Assembly (NCBI RefSeq): GCF_000024065.1
Contig: NC_013174.1
Location: 124,001-188,000, forward strand
Origin: Jonesia denitrificans DSM 20603
Lineage (GTDB): Bacteria; Actinomycetota; Actinomycetes; Actinomycetales; Cellulomonadaceae
Direction of reading: 5' to 3'
Length of the DNA: 64,000 nucleotides
Positions 34,623-43,214 of this stretch are shown in pieces; within the stretch, counting starts at the first letter, position 1; every line of letters starts with the position of its first letter. Both the position numbers and the translations under genes were made by a program. A model generated the notes under the pieces. The model did no database searches and had not been told where the DNA came from. It saw only the letters and a program-made list of their open reading frames with translations.

Positions 34623-34979
34623 ATGGGTTTTGCTATCGCGTGTGTTGTTGCTGCTCTTGGGACGTGGGGTGTTGTTGCGGTGGTTCGGCAGTTGCGCCGC
34701 CCCGAGACTGTTGACCGTGATGGGCGCATCCTTCTCGCGGACACGTGGACGAACCGGCGTGACGTAGTGACCGGTTATCACGCCAGAGTCAGATTGGAAG
34801 CGTCAGGGTTTTCGTTGCCACACACAACATGGAACGATGAATGGGTGTCCACGATTCGTGCTGCACATGAGCACATGGATAATCCCCAGTGGCACGCGGC
34901 GTACATTGTGCGCCGCAGGAGGGCAGCGAAACTCCCTGAGTTGGTGTTACCTCCTGACCTGTCCGACCTCAGAAAGTAG
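34623..34979 (+). CDS. Small single-pass membrane protein
   Basis: A 118-residue protein. An N-terminal hydrophobic helix (IACVVAALGTWGVVAVV) anchors a soluble, basic C-terminal part containing WHAAYIVRRRRAAKLPEL. No known domain is recognised. The ATG follows AAGGAG. It ends eight bases before the CorC-type gene, so the two are co-transcribed and possibly function together. Confidence 0.7.
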   Translation: MGFAIACVVAALGTWGVVAVVRQLRRPETVDRDGRILLADTWTNRRDVVTGYHARVRLEASGFSLPHTTWNDEWVSTIRAAHEHMDNPQWHAAYIVRRRRAAKLPELVLPPDLSDLRK

Positions 34980-34987
34980 CGACTCCC

Positions 34988-36253
34988 GTGGACGCTGACA
35001 CACTGGCCAATATTGGTCTTGTCCTGCTGTTTGTGCTGATTGGCGGAGTTTTCGCGGGGACGGAGTTCGCCCTTGTCTCTCTTCGTGAGTCTCAAATCAA
35101 CCAGCTTGAGAGCCGTGGGGCGCGTGGGCGTCGGGTCGCTGATGTTGCCCGTGACCCGAACCGTTTCCTTGCGGCTGTGCAGATTGGTGTGACTGTCGCC
35201 GGGTTTTTGTCAGCCGCGTATGGTGCATCAACTCTTGCCCCGGATTTTGTTCCCGCTCTTCGCAGCATCGGGTTACCACAGGCGGCAGCAGACACGGTGT
35301 CGTTGCTTGGGTTGACGCTCGTCATCGCGTATCTGTCGTTGGTGTTTGGGGAGTTGGTGCCTAAGCGCATCGCGTTGCAACGTTCTGAGCAAGTTGCGCT
35401 CGCGGTTGGACCGCCTCTGGACCGGTTTGCGACGCTCATGCGGCCGGTGATTTGGTTGTTGTCCCGGTCGACCAATGCTGTGGTGCGTGTGTTGGGTGGT
35501 GACCCGTCAGCCCGTTCTGGGGACATGACGCAGGAGGAGTTGCGCGAGATTGTTACTGCTCATGAGGGGTTGCCGGAGGACCAGCGTCAACTCATTACTG
35601 ATGTGTTTAGTGCTGCGGAACGGTCCATTGGTGAGGTGATGCGGCCGCGGGGTGAGGTGGTGTTTGTTCCAGCGGCATTGTCACTGAGTGAGGCCGCTGA
35701 ACTTGTGCGAGAGCAACCGTATTCTCGTTACCCCGTCAGTGGTGAGGGTTTTGATGATCTTCGTGGGTTTGTGCATATTCGCGATGTGCTTCAGGCGCCG
35801 CGTGGGCGTCACCCAGATGCTGTGACGGTTGGTGATGTGACCCGTCCTATGCTCGCGTTTCCGGTGACTAATAAACTGTTCCCTTCGCTCCACACGTTGC
35901 AGATGCAAGGCTTGCAGATGGCAGCGGTTGTGGACGAGTACGGTGGCACTGACGGCATTGTGACGTTGGAGGACCTTGTTGAGGAACTGGTGGGAGATAT
36001 TCGCGATGAGTATGACCCACTGGTGGAAGAACCCGACGATGGGACCGTTAGTGCTGGGTTGACTATCGAGGAATTCGCTGAGCAAACCGGGTTAGAACTC
36101 ACCGATGGCCCGTACGAAACCGTGGCTGGTTTTGTGTTGGCTCACCTGGGCCGGCTCGCGGTGGTGGGCGATGAGGTCACGGTGGGGGAGCGAACTATTC
36201 GTGTGCACACTGTCCAGGGGCGTCGCATTGTGTCGGTGTCAGTTCACCCGTGA
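34988..36253 (+). CDS. CNNM/CorC-HlyC family membrane protein with CBS domains
   Basis: A 421-residue protein. Residues 1 to about 190 form the DUF21 membrane domain (GGVFAGTEFALVSLRESQINQLE, QIGVTVAGFLSAAYGA, FGELVPKRIALQ). Two CBS domains follow (MRPRGEVVFVP, then VVDEYGGTDGIVTLEDLVEELVG), and a CorC_HlyC C-terminal domain ends the protein. The family is involved in magnesium/cobalt efflux or membrane-ion homeostasis. The GTG start lies eight bases after the small membrane protein. Its 3' end overlaps the convergent P450 gene by ten bases. Confidence 0.92.
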   Translation: MDADTLANIGLVLLFVLIGGVFAGTEFALVSLRESQINQLESRGARGRRVADVARDPNRFLAAVQIGVTVAGFLSAAYGASTLAPDFVPALRSIGLPQAAADTVSLLGLTLVIAYLSLVFGELVPKRIALQRSEQVALAVGPPLDRFATLMRPVIWLLSRSTNAVVRVLGGDPSARSGDMTQEELREIVTAHEGLPEDQRQLITDVFSAAERSIGEVMRPRGEVVFVPAALSLSEAAELVREQPYSRYPVSGEGFDDLRGFVHIRDVLQAPRGRHPDAVTVGDVTRPMLAFPVTNKLFPSLHTLQMQGLQMAAVVDEYGGTDGIVTLEDLVEELVGDIRDEYDPLVEEPDDGTVSAGLTIEEFAEQTGLELTDGPYETVAGFVLAHLGRLAVVGDEVTVGERTIRVHTVQGRRIVSVSVHP

Positions 36254-37395
36254 GTGCGGTGGAGGATCACTGGTACCTCAGTGAAACCAGCGGTCGGGTA
36301 CAGCGCCTGACGTGGTAGGTCCCCGTCCCATGCTGGTGTGATGTGAGTTGTGTGCGTGAACAGTTCGTCGAGGATGATGCGTAGTTCCAAGTGGGCGAGG
36401 GGTTTGCCGGGGCAGTAGTGGGTTCCGTGCCCGTACAGGACGTTGGCGTCCTGGTTGCGTAGCGGGTCGAAATCTAACGGGTTGGGGAACGCACGCGGGT
36501 CGAGGTTCGCTGTTGCCCACATGAGGTTGACGCGGCTTTCCGCGGCAATCATGTCTTCGGCAACTGTGGTGTCTGTGGTGGTGCGGCGTCGTGAGGCGAG
36601 AAACGGGCTATGAAGACGCAAGATCTCGTCGGACACTACCGCCATGTCCAACCCTAAAGCGTGCAGGTCACGCACCTGTGCACTTTCCCGTGGGTGGGCG
36701 GCAAGCCACGCGACGATGATGCCCACAGACGCTGCGATGGTGGCGAGTTCCCCCACCGTCCAGTTGCGAATAAGGGACACGAGTTGCTCGTCAGTGAGGG
36801 GAACGCCGTCGCGAGTTTCACGGACCAGGTCAGCGGTCACATCGGTCATTGTGGGGTTATTGCGGCGCACCTGTAACTGTTCAACAATGTACCCGTCGAA
36901 CTCGGTGGCCACCCGAATCATTGCCGCCCGGTCCTGAGCGCGGGTCGCCGCGTGGTTCTTGCGCACCCACTCTTCAAGTGGACGTTGCAAGGTGGTGGGC
37001 CACCCCATGAACGCGGTTTGCACACGGTTCGCAAACGGTTGCGCCAAGGTGTCCATGACGTCGGTGGGGGCACTGAACGTGAGCTGTGACATGAGGTCAC
37101 GTGTGATGGCACGGCATGTGGGCTCGAATGTGGCCATTCGTGCAGCTGTGAAGTAGGAGTCAATGATGGTCCGGTAAGCGGCGTGTTCAGCGCCGTCCAT
37201 GGAATTGGGGACAGATACCCGCGGTGACACGCTTGCGGAGAACGTGTCTGGGGCGGCCGCCGCCTGGGTTACCTCAGGGTGACCCAACACAAAGTGTTGC
37301 CCTGATGGGGAATGTTTGACTGGGCATTGCGGGATAGCCGTGGTCGTGGTGATGTCGTCAAGGTCGCGAAGGCCAGGGAAGACGCGGTGTGTCAT
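36244..37395 (-). CDS. Cytochrome P450 coupled to the nitrite reductase gene
   Basis: A 383-residue soluble P450. The heme motif is YGHGTHYCPG with Cys328; the ExxR pair is Glu257/Arg260 (DEILRLHSP). The I-helix (about 211-225, NWTVGELATIAASVG) does not fit the usual AGxDTT oxygen-activation signature, so ordinary monooxygenase chemistry is doubtful. The ATG overlaps the stop of the NirK-like gene by four bases, so both are translated from one message. Because NirK makes NO, an NO-reducing or NO-binding role like fungal P450nor is attractive but is inference. No ferredoxin or reductase gene is nearby. Confidence 0.9.
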   Translation of the reverse strand: MTHRVFPGLRDLDDITTTTAIPQCPVKHSPSGQHFVLGHPEVTQAAAAPDTFSASVSPRVSVPNSMDGAEHAAYRTIIDSYFTAARMATFEPTCRAITRDLMSQLTFSAPTDVMDTLAQPFANRVQTAFMGWPTTLQRPLEEWVRKNHAATRAQDRAAMIRVATEFDGYIVEQLQVRRNNPTMTDVTADLVRETRDGVPLTDEQLVSLIRNWTVGELATIAASVGIIVAWLAAHPRESAQVRDLHALGLDMAVVSDEILRLHSPFLASRRRTTTDTTVAEDMIAAESRVNLMWATANLDPRAFPNPLDFDPLRNQDANVLYGHGTHYCPGKPLAHLELRIILDELFTHTTHITPAWDGDLPRQALYPTAGFTEVPVILHRTHG

Positions 37396-40250
37396 GGTGT
37401 GCTTTCTGTGACGTGAACAATTCCGCGGGCGCCCCTCTCAGCGTCCGCCATGATGTGGGTGACAAACGGGTAATGTCCAGCTTCGGGGAAGGTTAACTCC
37501 ACAAAACCGCCTTGGGCGGCGTGCATCCCTAACGCTTGGGACCCGCCTGTTGTCCCGTGTGCTGGTCCGGATGCAGAACCGAGGATGTACTGTCCCTCAA
37601 ACCACACCCGGTCAAACTGGCCCCCCACAATGTGGAAGGAGGATGGCTTGTTGGGGCCGATGTCGAGAACCCAGATGCGCACTCGTTCCCCGGTGACAGC
37701 GGTTAGTGGGTGTGCAACATACTGGTTGGCGTACCCGTTGAACGCCACCATGTCGGCGGCGTGACCGCCAGACAAAGCCCGGTCCACATCGACTGTTCCG
37801 CCTTGTGGGCCAAGGTAGAACTCGGACTGGGTGAGCACGTAGGAGCGGTCTACTTCGGGTAGGTCATCAGGTTCGATGATGACTGCGCCTGCCATTCCAT
37901 TGGCAATGTGCGCGGTCATGGGCATGGTCCCGCAGTGGTACATCCAGATCCCGGCGCGCTCCGCAGTGAACCGGTATACCAACGTTTCCCCTGGTGGGAT
38001 GGTGCGCATGGGGGTGTCAGGCGCCAGGTTGGAGGCATGGAAATCGATGGAGTGGCCCATACTGCCGTTGTTGACCAGTGTGATCTCGAAGATGTCTCCC
38101 ACCCGTCCGTGCAGGGTGGGACCGGGGGCAACCCCGTTGAAGGTCCACAGGCGTTGGGTGACGCCGGGGGCGACCTCAATGTCTTTTTCCACGATCTCAA
38201 ACGTTTCCCGATGCACGGTGGGGCTGCCGTCACTGGGTGCGGCGGGCAGTGGCGGCAGCACGGCGTCTCGTGCTGTGAAATCTGTTGGTGGGGTTGCCAT
38301 GGGGTCAAAATCGGTGGCGGCAGAGTCCGCTGGTTCATTGTCAGTTCCAGTGGTGCCATGCCCCATGGTGGAGTGGTCCGTTCCCGGATCGGAGCCGGGT
38401 TCGGAGGTGTCACTAGCGTTGGGTTCGGTGGTGTCGCTGGTGGTTGTGACGGTGAAAACCATGCCCATCTGCCGGTGCCCAATAATGGAGCACCACCCGT
38501 CCATTGGGCCAGAAATGACCCCAACGTCAACAGTGGTGGAGTCACCGGTTGCGAGTCTCCCGGATGATACTCCGTTGGCGAACACCAAGTCGTGCACGTC
38601 AGTGGGGTCCGTGTTGGTGAGGTTAATAACTAGACGATCACCGGGGTCAACAGTGACGGTGTCCGGGGTGAAGCGCATGTCACGGGCATCCACATCGATA
38701 GTGACCGTGTCACCGGTGGGGTGAACCTCACCCCCCAACGCGCCGGACGCGGGCGCACCGGTGGACACACCCCACCGGTCACCAGCGACGCCACCCAACG
38801 CGCCAGACCCTAACGCGGACGGGTCCGCGATCACTCCCAGGACGACCGCAACAACGACAGCAACCACCCCTGAAGCAGCCTGACCAGCTACTTGCCCGCG
38901 AGGTCTCTCCCCATGAGGGGCCATCGGTCCAGGGCGACCAGTTCCCCCGGCGGCAGAAGACGTGGGAGCAGCGGGAGAAGCAAGATGAGCGGTGGGGTCA
39001 GCGTGAGCGTGACGGGCGGCCCGAATCGCCTGGACCATGAGAACCAGGAACGCTCCCATCGCCGCAACATACACCAGTGATGCAGCCACCCGAACAATGG
39101 ACGGCACCGGCAGCGCGCACACCAGCAGCGCCCCGTGCCCGGCGGTGATACGGAACCAGGCACCACGGTCAATGGCGGCGTTCGCGGCGCGCGCCGAGGC
39201 AGGACCCCGTGACAGTGACACCGGAATCAGGTAGGACAACGCCCCCAACAGCACCGGGACCGCAACCCCGGCCGCAAGGAACGGTGAGATCCACGAAAAA
39301 TGGGTGTGAGCCAACGCCCAGTCATCTTGGGGTGCAGCACGCAGCACCCACACGGTGAGATACACCAGTGCGCCCACCAGCCACAACTGTGAGGCGGCAA
39401 CGGACAACGCAGCAAAAGACGAAGGTTTCTTTACCCACCCGGTGCGAACCAGGGGGATCTCCAGGATCACGAGACCCGCGACGTACACAACAAGACCGGC
39501 ACCCACAACCCACAGCCACCCCAGCAGGGAACCCACCGCAGCGACCGTGACACCACCAACCAACACGGGTAAAGCCCTGGTAGCAGCAGGAAGAGAGTCA
39601 TCACGCAGTTTGGTGCGCAACATAGTCGGCCACAGTGTGATGAGTGTGCCCACAATGGTCAACCCCATCCACCCCAGCACGTTCATCAACGCGTGCGATA
39701 ACTTCACCTGGGCGTGAGTGGGGTCCGCGAATCCATGTGACAACATCGTGCCCAACACCGCACCCACCGGTAAAAACACGGCCGCAGCAAGATAGAACCG
39801 TACCGTTGACGCAAACCGGGTACCCAACGCGGACCGAAGCCTGAGCCACAATGACACCCCGTGCCACAGCACCGCACCACCAACAGCGGTCGCCCCGATC
39901 GCCGTTACCGGCCACCACGACCCCACTACCCCCACAACCACGATGACGGTACCCACATTCAACGCAACAAGACGCTGCGTTTGATGGCGTCGTTGCGCAT
40001 CGGTGATTTGGGCGTGCAGTAACGCCACCGCAAAATGCTGGGACCACACCACAATGGAATGGGAAATTGCCCCCAAAAATACCACGTGCAACATGAGCCA
40101 CCGTGGTGCCGGAATCCACTGGTGCACCACCGTCGCCACTACCGCGAGCAGTAACCAGATCACTGCGGGCAGATCACGCATCGGCTGGAAACCACGGCGG
40201 GTGGGGCGGGCAGAATCAGCCCGGGCAATCGGTAACGAACGCATCGTCAT
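37392..40250 (-). CDS. nirK: Copper nitrite reductase fused to N-terminal membrane domain and extra cupredoxin
   Basis: A 952-residue three-part protein. Residues about 20-420 hold around twelve hydrophobic segments with conserved histidines (SHSIVVWSQHF, LSHALMNVLGWMG, HTHFSWISPF). A cupredoxin follows (about 505-600) with a complete type 1 copper set: DVHDL, then GWCSIIGHRQMGM. The C-terminal 280 residues match NirK: HSIDFH (catalytic Asp and type 2 His), YHCGTMPMTAH (His, type 1 Cys, His), FHIVGG and VTHIMA. All expected type 1 and type 2 ligands are present, so nitrite reduction to NO is likely. The extra cupredoxin probably passes electrons from the membrane domain. ATGA overlap with the upstream gene. 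Confidence 0.88.
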   Translation of the reverse strand: MTMRSLPIARADSARPTRRGFQPMRDLPAVIWLLLAVVATVVHQWIPAPRWLMLHVVFLGAISHSIVVWSQHFAVALLHAQITDAQRRHQTQRLVALNVGTVIVVVGVVGSWWPVTAIGATAVGGAVLWHGVSLWLRLRSALGTRFASTVRFYLAAAVFLPVGAVLGTMLSHGFADPTHAQVKLSHALMNVLGWMGLTIVGTLITLWPTMLRTKLRDDSLPAATRALPVLVGGVTVAAVGSLLGWLWVVGAGLVVYVAGLVILEIPLVRTGWVKKPSSFAALSVAASQLWLVGALVYLTVWVLRAAPQDDWALAHTHFSWISPFLAAGVAVPVLLGALSYLIPVSLSRGPASARAANAAIDRGAWFRITAGHGALLVCALPVPSIVRVAASLVYVAAMGAFLVLMVQAIRAARHAHADPTAHLASPAAPTSSAAGGTGRPGPMAPHGERPRGQVAGQAASGVVAVVVAVVLGVIADPSALGSGALGGVAGDRWGVSTGAPASGALGGEVHPTGDTVTIDVDARDMRFTPDTVTVDPGDRLVINLTNTDPTDVHDLVFANGVSSGRLATGDSTTVDVGVISGPMDGWCSIIGHRQMGMVFTVTTTSDTTEPNASDTSEPGSDPGTDHSTMGHGTTGTDNEPADSAATDFDPMATPPTDFTARDAVLPPLPAAPSDGSPTVHRETFEIVEKDIEVAPGVTQRLWTFNGVAPGPTLHGRVGDIFEITLVNNGSMGHSIDFHASNLAPDTPMRTIPPGETLVYRFTAERAGIWMYHCGTMPMTAHIANGMAGAVIIEPDDLPEVDRSYVLTQSEFYLGPQGGTVDVDRALSGGHAADMVAFNGYANQYVAHPLTAVTGERVRIWVLDIGPNKPSSFHIVGGQFDRVWFEGQYILGSASGPAHGTTGGSQALGMHAAQGGFVELTFPEAGHYPFVTHIMADAERGARGIVHVTESTP

Positions 40251-41341
40251 GCGGACACCCCTTCACGAGCGCGGGCGGCACGGACCGCAGACCACAACGC
40301 AAGAACAAAAAACCCAGCCAACCCGATGACGTTCGCAACCCCGCCAGCCGTATGCCACGACGGTAAACCAAGCAGGTCACCCAACCAGATCCGCGCCACC
40401 AGCCCAGCATGGACGGTCACCGCAGCAACCCACATGACAGGGCGGTAGGGCAATGGTCGGCGGATCACAGCGGGCAAAATCACGGACGCATGCGCCATGA
40501 TCATCGAGATCGTAAACCCTATAAACACCGCGTGAATGACCGCATCGTAAGGGCCGCCAGAAAACGCGGGTCCACCAACCCAGATGACACCTGCCACCAG
40601 CAACCACCCATACCCGGCAAGCATGCACGCCGCCATGAACCGGGTGTGGCCTGTGGTCGTGATCATCGTTCGTGCAACATCGTGGGTGGCTAGCCACGCC
40701 GTCAACGCGAGCACACTCACCCCAAGAAGCGGGTAGCCAACGAGCGGCCACAACAACGCCGCCACACTGATGCACAGATAGGTAACACCCGCTGATGCCA
40801 GAACGGTGTTCGCGCGGGGACCCATGACGAACCGGGCGAGTTCAAGACGTTCGCCAGCGATGGTGAGGATAACAAAACCAGCCAGCCACGGAATAAGAAC
40901 AGAGACTGGGACCCCACCAGCCCGCAACAACGCGGCCACCGCAGCACACACAGCGCCCAGCGCCTGCACGAGAACAGCCTCATCCCGGTTGCGTAACCAC
41001 AGCGGACGGTAGAGAACAACAAGAGCAACAGTTCCCGCAGCAACACCCCAGGCGCCGACACCGGCAGGTAACGCGGTCACTGCCGCCAGGCTGCCGGCGC
41101 CCAGGAACACCGGCGCGGCATACCCCCACCAGGTGCCTAATGCGACTGCGCGTTCCAGTGCGATGAGGGTGCCCACGAACCCAAGTGTCATCAGGTAACC
41201 GTGTTGGTCGGCGAGGCGCGAGGTGGCAAAGGGTGCCCACACCCCAAGGAGTTGCAGGGCGGCGCTGAGCCCCAACACCATGGCGGCACCGGCTGGCAGG
41301 ATGAGCAACGCGCGGGCGGGGATACGGCGGCGCTCGGTCAC
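40247..41341 (-). CDS. NnrS-like polytopic membrane protein
   Basis: A 364-residue protein with about twelve hydrophobic helices, including RLADQHGYLMTLGFVGTLIALERA and HAVFIGFTISMIMAHASVILP, whose histidines and pattern match NnrS, a heme/copper protein linked to NO resistance in denitrifiers. The GTG start overlaps the regulator stop (GTGA), and its own stop overlaps the NirK-like start, so it is the second gene of a four-gene translationally coupled unit. A role in tolerating NO made by NirK is inferred from family and context. Confidence 0.82.
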   Translation of the reverse strand: MTERRRIPARALLILPAGAAMVLGLSAALQLLGVWAPFATSRLADQHGYLMTLGFVGTLIALERAVALGTWWGYAAPVFLGAGSLAAVTALPAGVGAWGVAAGTVALVVLYRPLWLRNRDEAVLVQALGAVCAAVAALLRAGGVPVSVLIPWLAGFVILTIAGERLELARFVMGPRANTVLASAGVTYLCISVAALLWPLVGYPLLGVSVLALTAWLATHDVARTMITTTGHTRFMAACMLAGYGWLLVAGVIWVGGPAFSGGPYDAVIHAVFIGFTISMIMAHASVILPAVIRRPLPYRPVMWVAAVTVHAGLVARIWLGDLLGLPSWHTAGGVANVIGLAGFFVLALWSAVRAARAREGVSA

Positions 41342-42216
41342 GGGGTGGTGCCTTCCCGGATTGTCTCCCCACGGGAATTCCCTGCTGGTGGGGGAGTGAG
41401 TGATGTGCGCTCAGTAGCGCCTGTGTCAGGTGATGTGCCGTGCAGGCGCAGGTGGAGAGCGCACGCATCAGGGGTGGCGAAGGGGATGAGTTGGGACCCA
41501 GAGGCGTGGTGTCCCATCGCTTCGGCAGCGCCCTCAATCAGTCCCAGGTGGACGCTGCACACAATGGAAGGGTACCTGCGTGCCGCATCTATCAGGGGGC
41601 AGCGGGTGAGTTCGATGCGGGTGTCTGTGGCGTGGGGCAGGGAACCGGCTGCTGTTGTTGCTCCGCGTACTGGGGCGAACCCGAGGTGAGACAGCACCTG
41701 AGAGACATCGTCGACTGCGGTGAGGTCAGGTTGGGAGGTGGCGGGTGCCGGTGTGCTTGGTGTGTCTGTGGGGGCTAATCCAAGGTGGGCCACAAGGTTG
41801 TGTCCCCATTCGTTGCCCGTTTCTTTGGCGGCAAGTTCGGGGGCGGGGGAGGTGCGGTGGATGGTTGCGGCCAGTGCAGCAGCAAGCTGTGCGTATTCGG
41901 AGTTGTCGCACATGACGGGGCGCCACAACCAGGCGGGGCGGCCTCGCCGTTCGGCGTGTTCTTGGGTGCGTGTGACATATCCGCTGTTCAGGAGGGCGTC
42001 GAGGTGCCCGCGGACGGTGTTTTCGTGGAGGTTTAGAGCCTTGGCGACGTGGTGAAGTGTGACGGGGGTGGGTTGTTCTTCGAGGTAGCGAAGGACTGCC
42101 ATGCGGGAAGGGGACAGTGATCGCGTGCGCCGTTGCACCGGCTGCGGGGAAGTGTGCGGCGGGTGTTGAGCGGGGGAAGGGCGAGCTGTCTTTTCCACGG
42201 ACTTCACACTAGTCAA
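41338..42216 (-). CDS. Winged-helix regulator with cysteine cluster (SufR-like), probable NO/redox sensor
   Basis: A 292-residue regulator. After a proline-rich tail, residues about 35-95 form a winged helix (MAVLRYLEEQ, TLHHVAKALNLHENTVRGHLDALL, RGRPAWLW). The C-terminal half has RCPLIDAARRYPSIVCSVHLGLIEG, the Cys/Cys/His pattern of SufR-type Fe-S regulators. An Fe-S cluster would be a natural NO sensor for the nirK operon it heads. The likely start is a TTG at 42216 with GAGGA ten bases upstream; a GTG at 42207 is possible. Unusually long, disordered ends flank the domains. Confidence 0.8.
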   Translation of the reverse strand: MTSVKSVEKTARPSPAQHPPHTSPQPVQRRTRSLSPSRMAVLRYLEEQPTPVTLHHVAKALNLHENTVRGHLDALLNSGYVTRTQEHAERRGRPAWLWRPVMCDNSEYAQLAAALAATIHRTSPAPELAAKETGNEWGHNLVAHLGLAPTDTPSTPAPATSQPDLTAVDDVSQVLSHLGFAPVRGATTAAGSLPHATDTRIELTRCPLIDAARRYPSIVCSVHLGLIEGAAEAMGHHASGSQLIPFATPDACALHLRLHGTSPDTGATERTSLTPPPAGNSRGETIREGTTP

Positions 42217-42243
42217 TAAAAACGAATCCTCTGTAGGACCAAA

Positions 42244-42265
42244 GATTGTTGCTTTTTCAACGATC
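42244..42265. promoter_or_regulatory. Imperfect inverted repeat upstream of the nirK operon
   Basis: GATTGTTG (42244-42251) and CAACGATC (42258-42265) are complementary except for one base, with a six-base centre. It lies just upstream of the regulator start and may be a second control site. Confidence 0.45.
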
Positions 42266-42283
42266 TCCGGTGGGACCTAAGTC

Positions 42284-42311
42284 ATTAAACACGAACTATA
42301 CCGTGTTTAAT
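42284..42311. promoter_or_regulatory. 28-bp palindromic operator between nirK operon and DUF2249 gene
   Basis: ATTAAACACG (42284-42293) and its exact complement CGTGTTTAAT (42302-42311) flank an eight-base spacer. It sits midway between the divergent regulator and DUF2249 genes. It is not an FNR box (TTGAT-N4-ATCAA). It is the best candidate site for the SufR-like regulator. Confidence 0.8.
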
Positions 42312-42373
42312 ATAGGTGGTGTCTGCGGCGTAGCCCGCGGCCGCGACCTGGTCACCAAAGGAAGGTACAACCC

Positions 42374-42673
42374 ATGAGCAAGCAGTCTGGACTAAGCATC
42401 GGAGACAAGCCCACCGGTGGGTGCGCCTGTGGGGACCACGATGTGGTGGACTACCCCGAGCTTGATACCCGCGTCATTCCCCACGCGATCCGCCATGCCA
42501 CGATTTTTGGGGCACTGAGTTCGATCGCCCCCGAGCGCGGCATGATCATTGTGGCGAACCACAACCCACTTCCGCTGCTTGCGCAGCTGGAGGAGCGCGC
42601 CCCTGGCGAGTTTGAGGTGACTTACCTGGAAGAGGGGCCAGAAGTGTACAAGGTGCAGTTCGTGCGCCGGTAA
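42374..42673 (+). CDS. DUF2249 domain protein
   Basis: A 99-residue protein with an N-terminal GGCACGDH cysteine pair and the DUF2249 fold (DTRVIPHAIRHATIFGALSSI, MIIVANHNPLPLLAQLEE, YKVQFVRR). DUF2249 proteins occur in denitrification and NO-response clusters of many bacteria and may bind metal or heme, but no activity is established. The ATG follows AAGGAAGG. It is divergent from the nirK operon across the 28-bp palindrome, so co-regulation is likely. Confidence 0.88.
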   Translation: MSKQSGLSIGDKPTGGCACGDHDVVDYPELDTRVIPHAIRHATIFGALSSIAPERGMIIVANHNPLPLLAQLEERAPGEFEVTYLEEGPEVYKVQFVRR

Positions 42674-42689
42674 GGAACTGAATTCCACC

Positions 42690-42735
42690 AACGCCACTGG
42701 GCGCCACCCGCGATCGGGTGGCGCCCAGTGGCGTT
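42690..42735. terminator. Very strong hairpin terminator
   Basis: A perfect 21-bp stem (42690-42710 with 42715-42735) closes a CGAT loop, between the convergent DUF2249 and CstR-like genes. No T-tract follows. Confidence 0.8.
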
Positions 42736-42821
42736 AGTGCAGACATGTGGACAGTACGTGCTCTGGCTGCGACCCCGGGTCCGGGTGTCGTTGGCCTCTG
42801 GGTGCAGTGTCGATGCGCGTG

Positions 42822-43133
42822 CTACGCGAGAGTGAGGAAGAGCTTTTCGAGTTCGGTCAAGGTGAGTGGACCTTTTTTGCCGGACGCTTCGGCGTCATCG
42901 GCGGCCGCTTGCCGTTCGGGGTCAAGGACGCAGTCCTTCATGGCTGAGGAGATGATCGCGAACCCGGCTTTGTCGAGTGCTGAGGAGACGGCTGACAGTT
43001 GCGTGACAATGTCACGGCATTCGGCGCCTGCTTCTACCTGGGTGATCAGGGCTGCGAGTTGGCCGTTTGCTCGTTTGAGGCGATTGACGACGCGCTTACG
43101 GGCGGCGAGTTGTTCTGGAGTTTCGGTGTTCAT
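42822..43133 (-). CDS. CsoR/CstR-family repressor, Cys/Cys persulfide-sensor type
   Basis: A 103-residue DUF156 regulator, all alpha-helical. It begins RKRVVNRLKRANGQLAALI and has Cys39 (AECRDIVTQL) and Cys68 (SSAMKDCVLD), 29 residues apart as in the family. The copper-binding His of CsoR, four residues before the second Cys, is Ala here. That Cys-x-Cys set without His is the hallmark of CstR persulfide sensors rather than copper sensors. The ATG at 43133 follows GAGGGA; an ATG at 43214 would add 27 poorly conserved residues. It is divergent from the CoA-disulfide reductase/rhodanese gene, with its operator between. Confidence 0.85.
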   Translation of the reverse strand: MNTETPEQLAARKRVVNRLKRANGQLAALITQVEAGAECRDIVTQLSAVSSALDKAGFAIISSAMKDCVLDPERQAAADDAEASGKKGPLTLTELEKLFLTLA

Positions 43134-43214
43134 GGTTCCCTCGAGTGTGGTCATGGTGGGGGTGGTGCTGCGGGCACTGTTTCGAGTGTGATCGGCTTTT
43201 GTGACGATGTCCAT

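Noticed and set aside
37876-38724. Plus-strand frame of about 280 codons opposite nirK
   Set aside because: Antisense shadow; the opposite strand carries all copper ligands of NirK.
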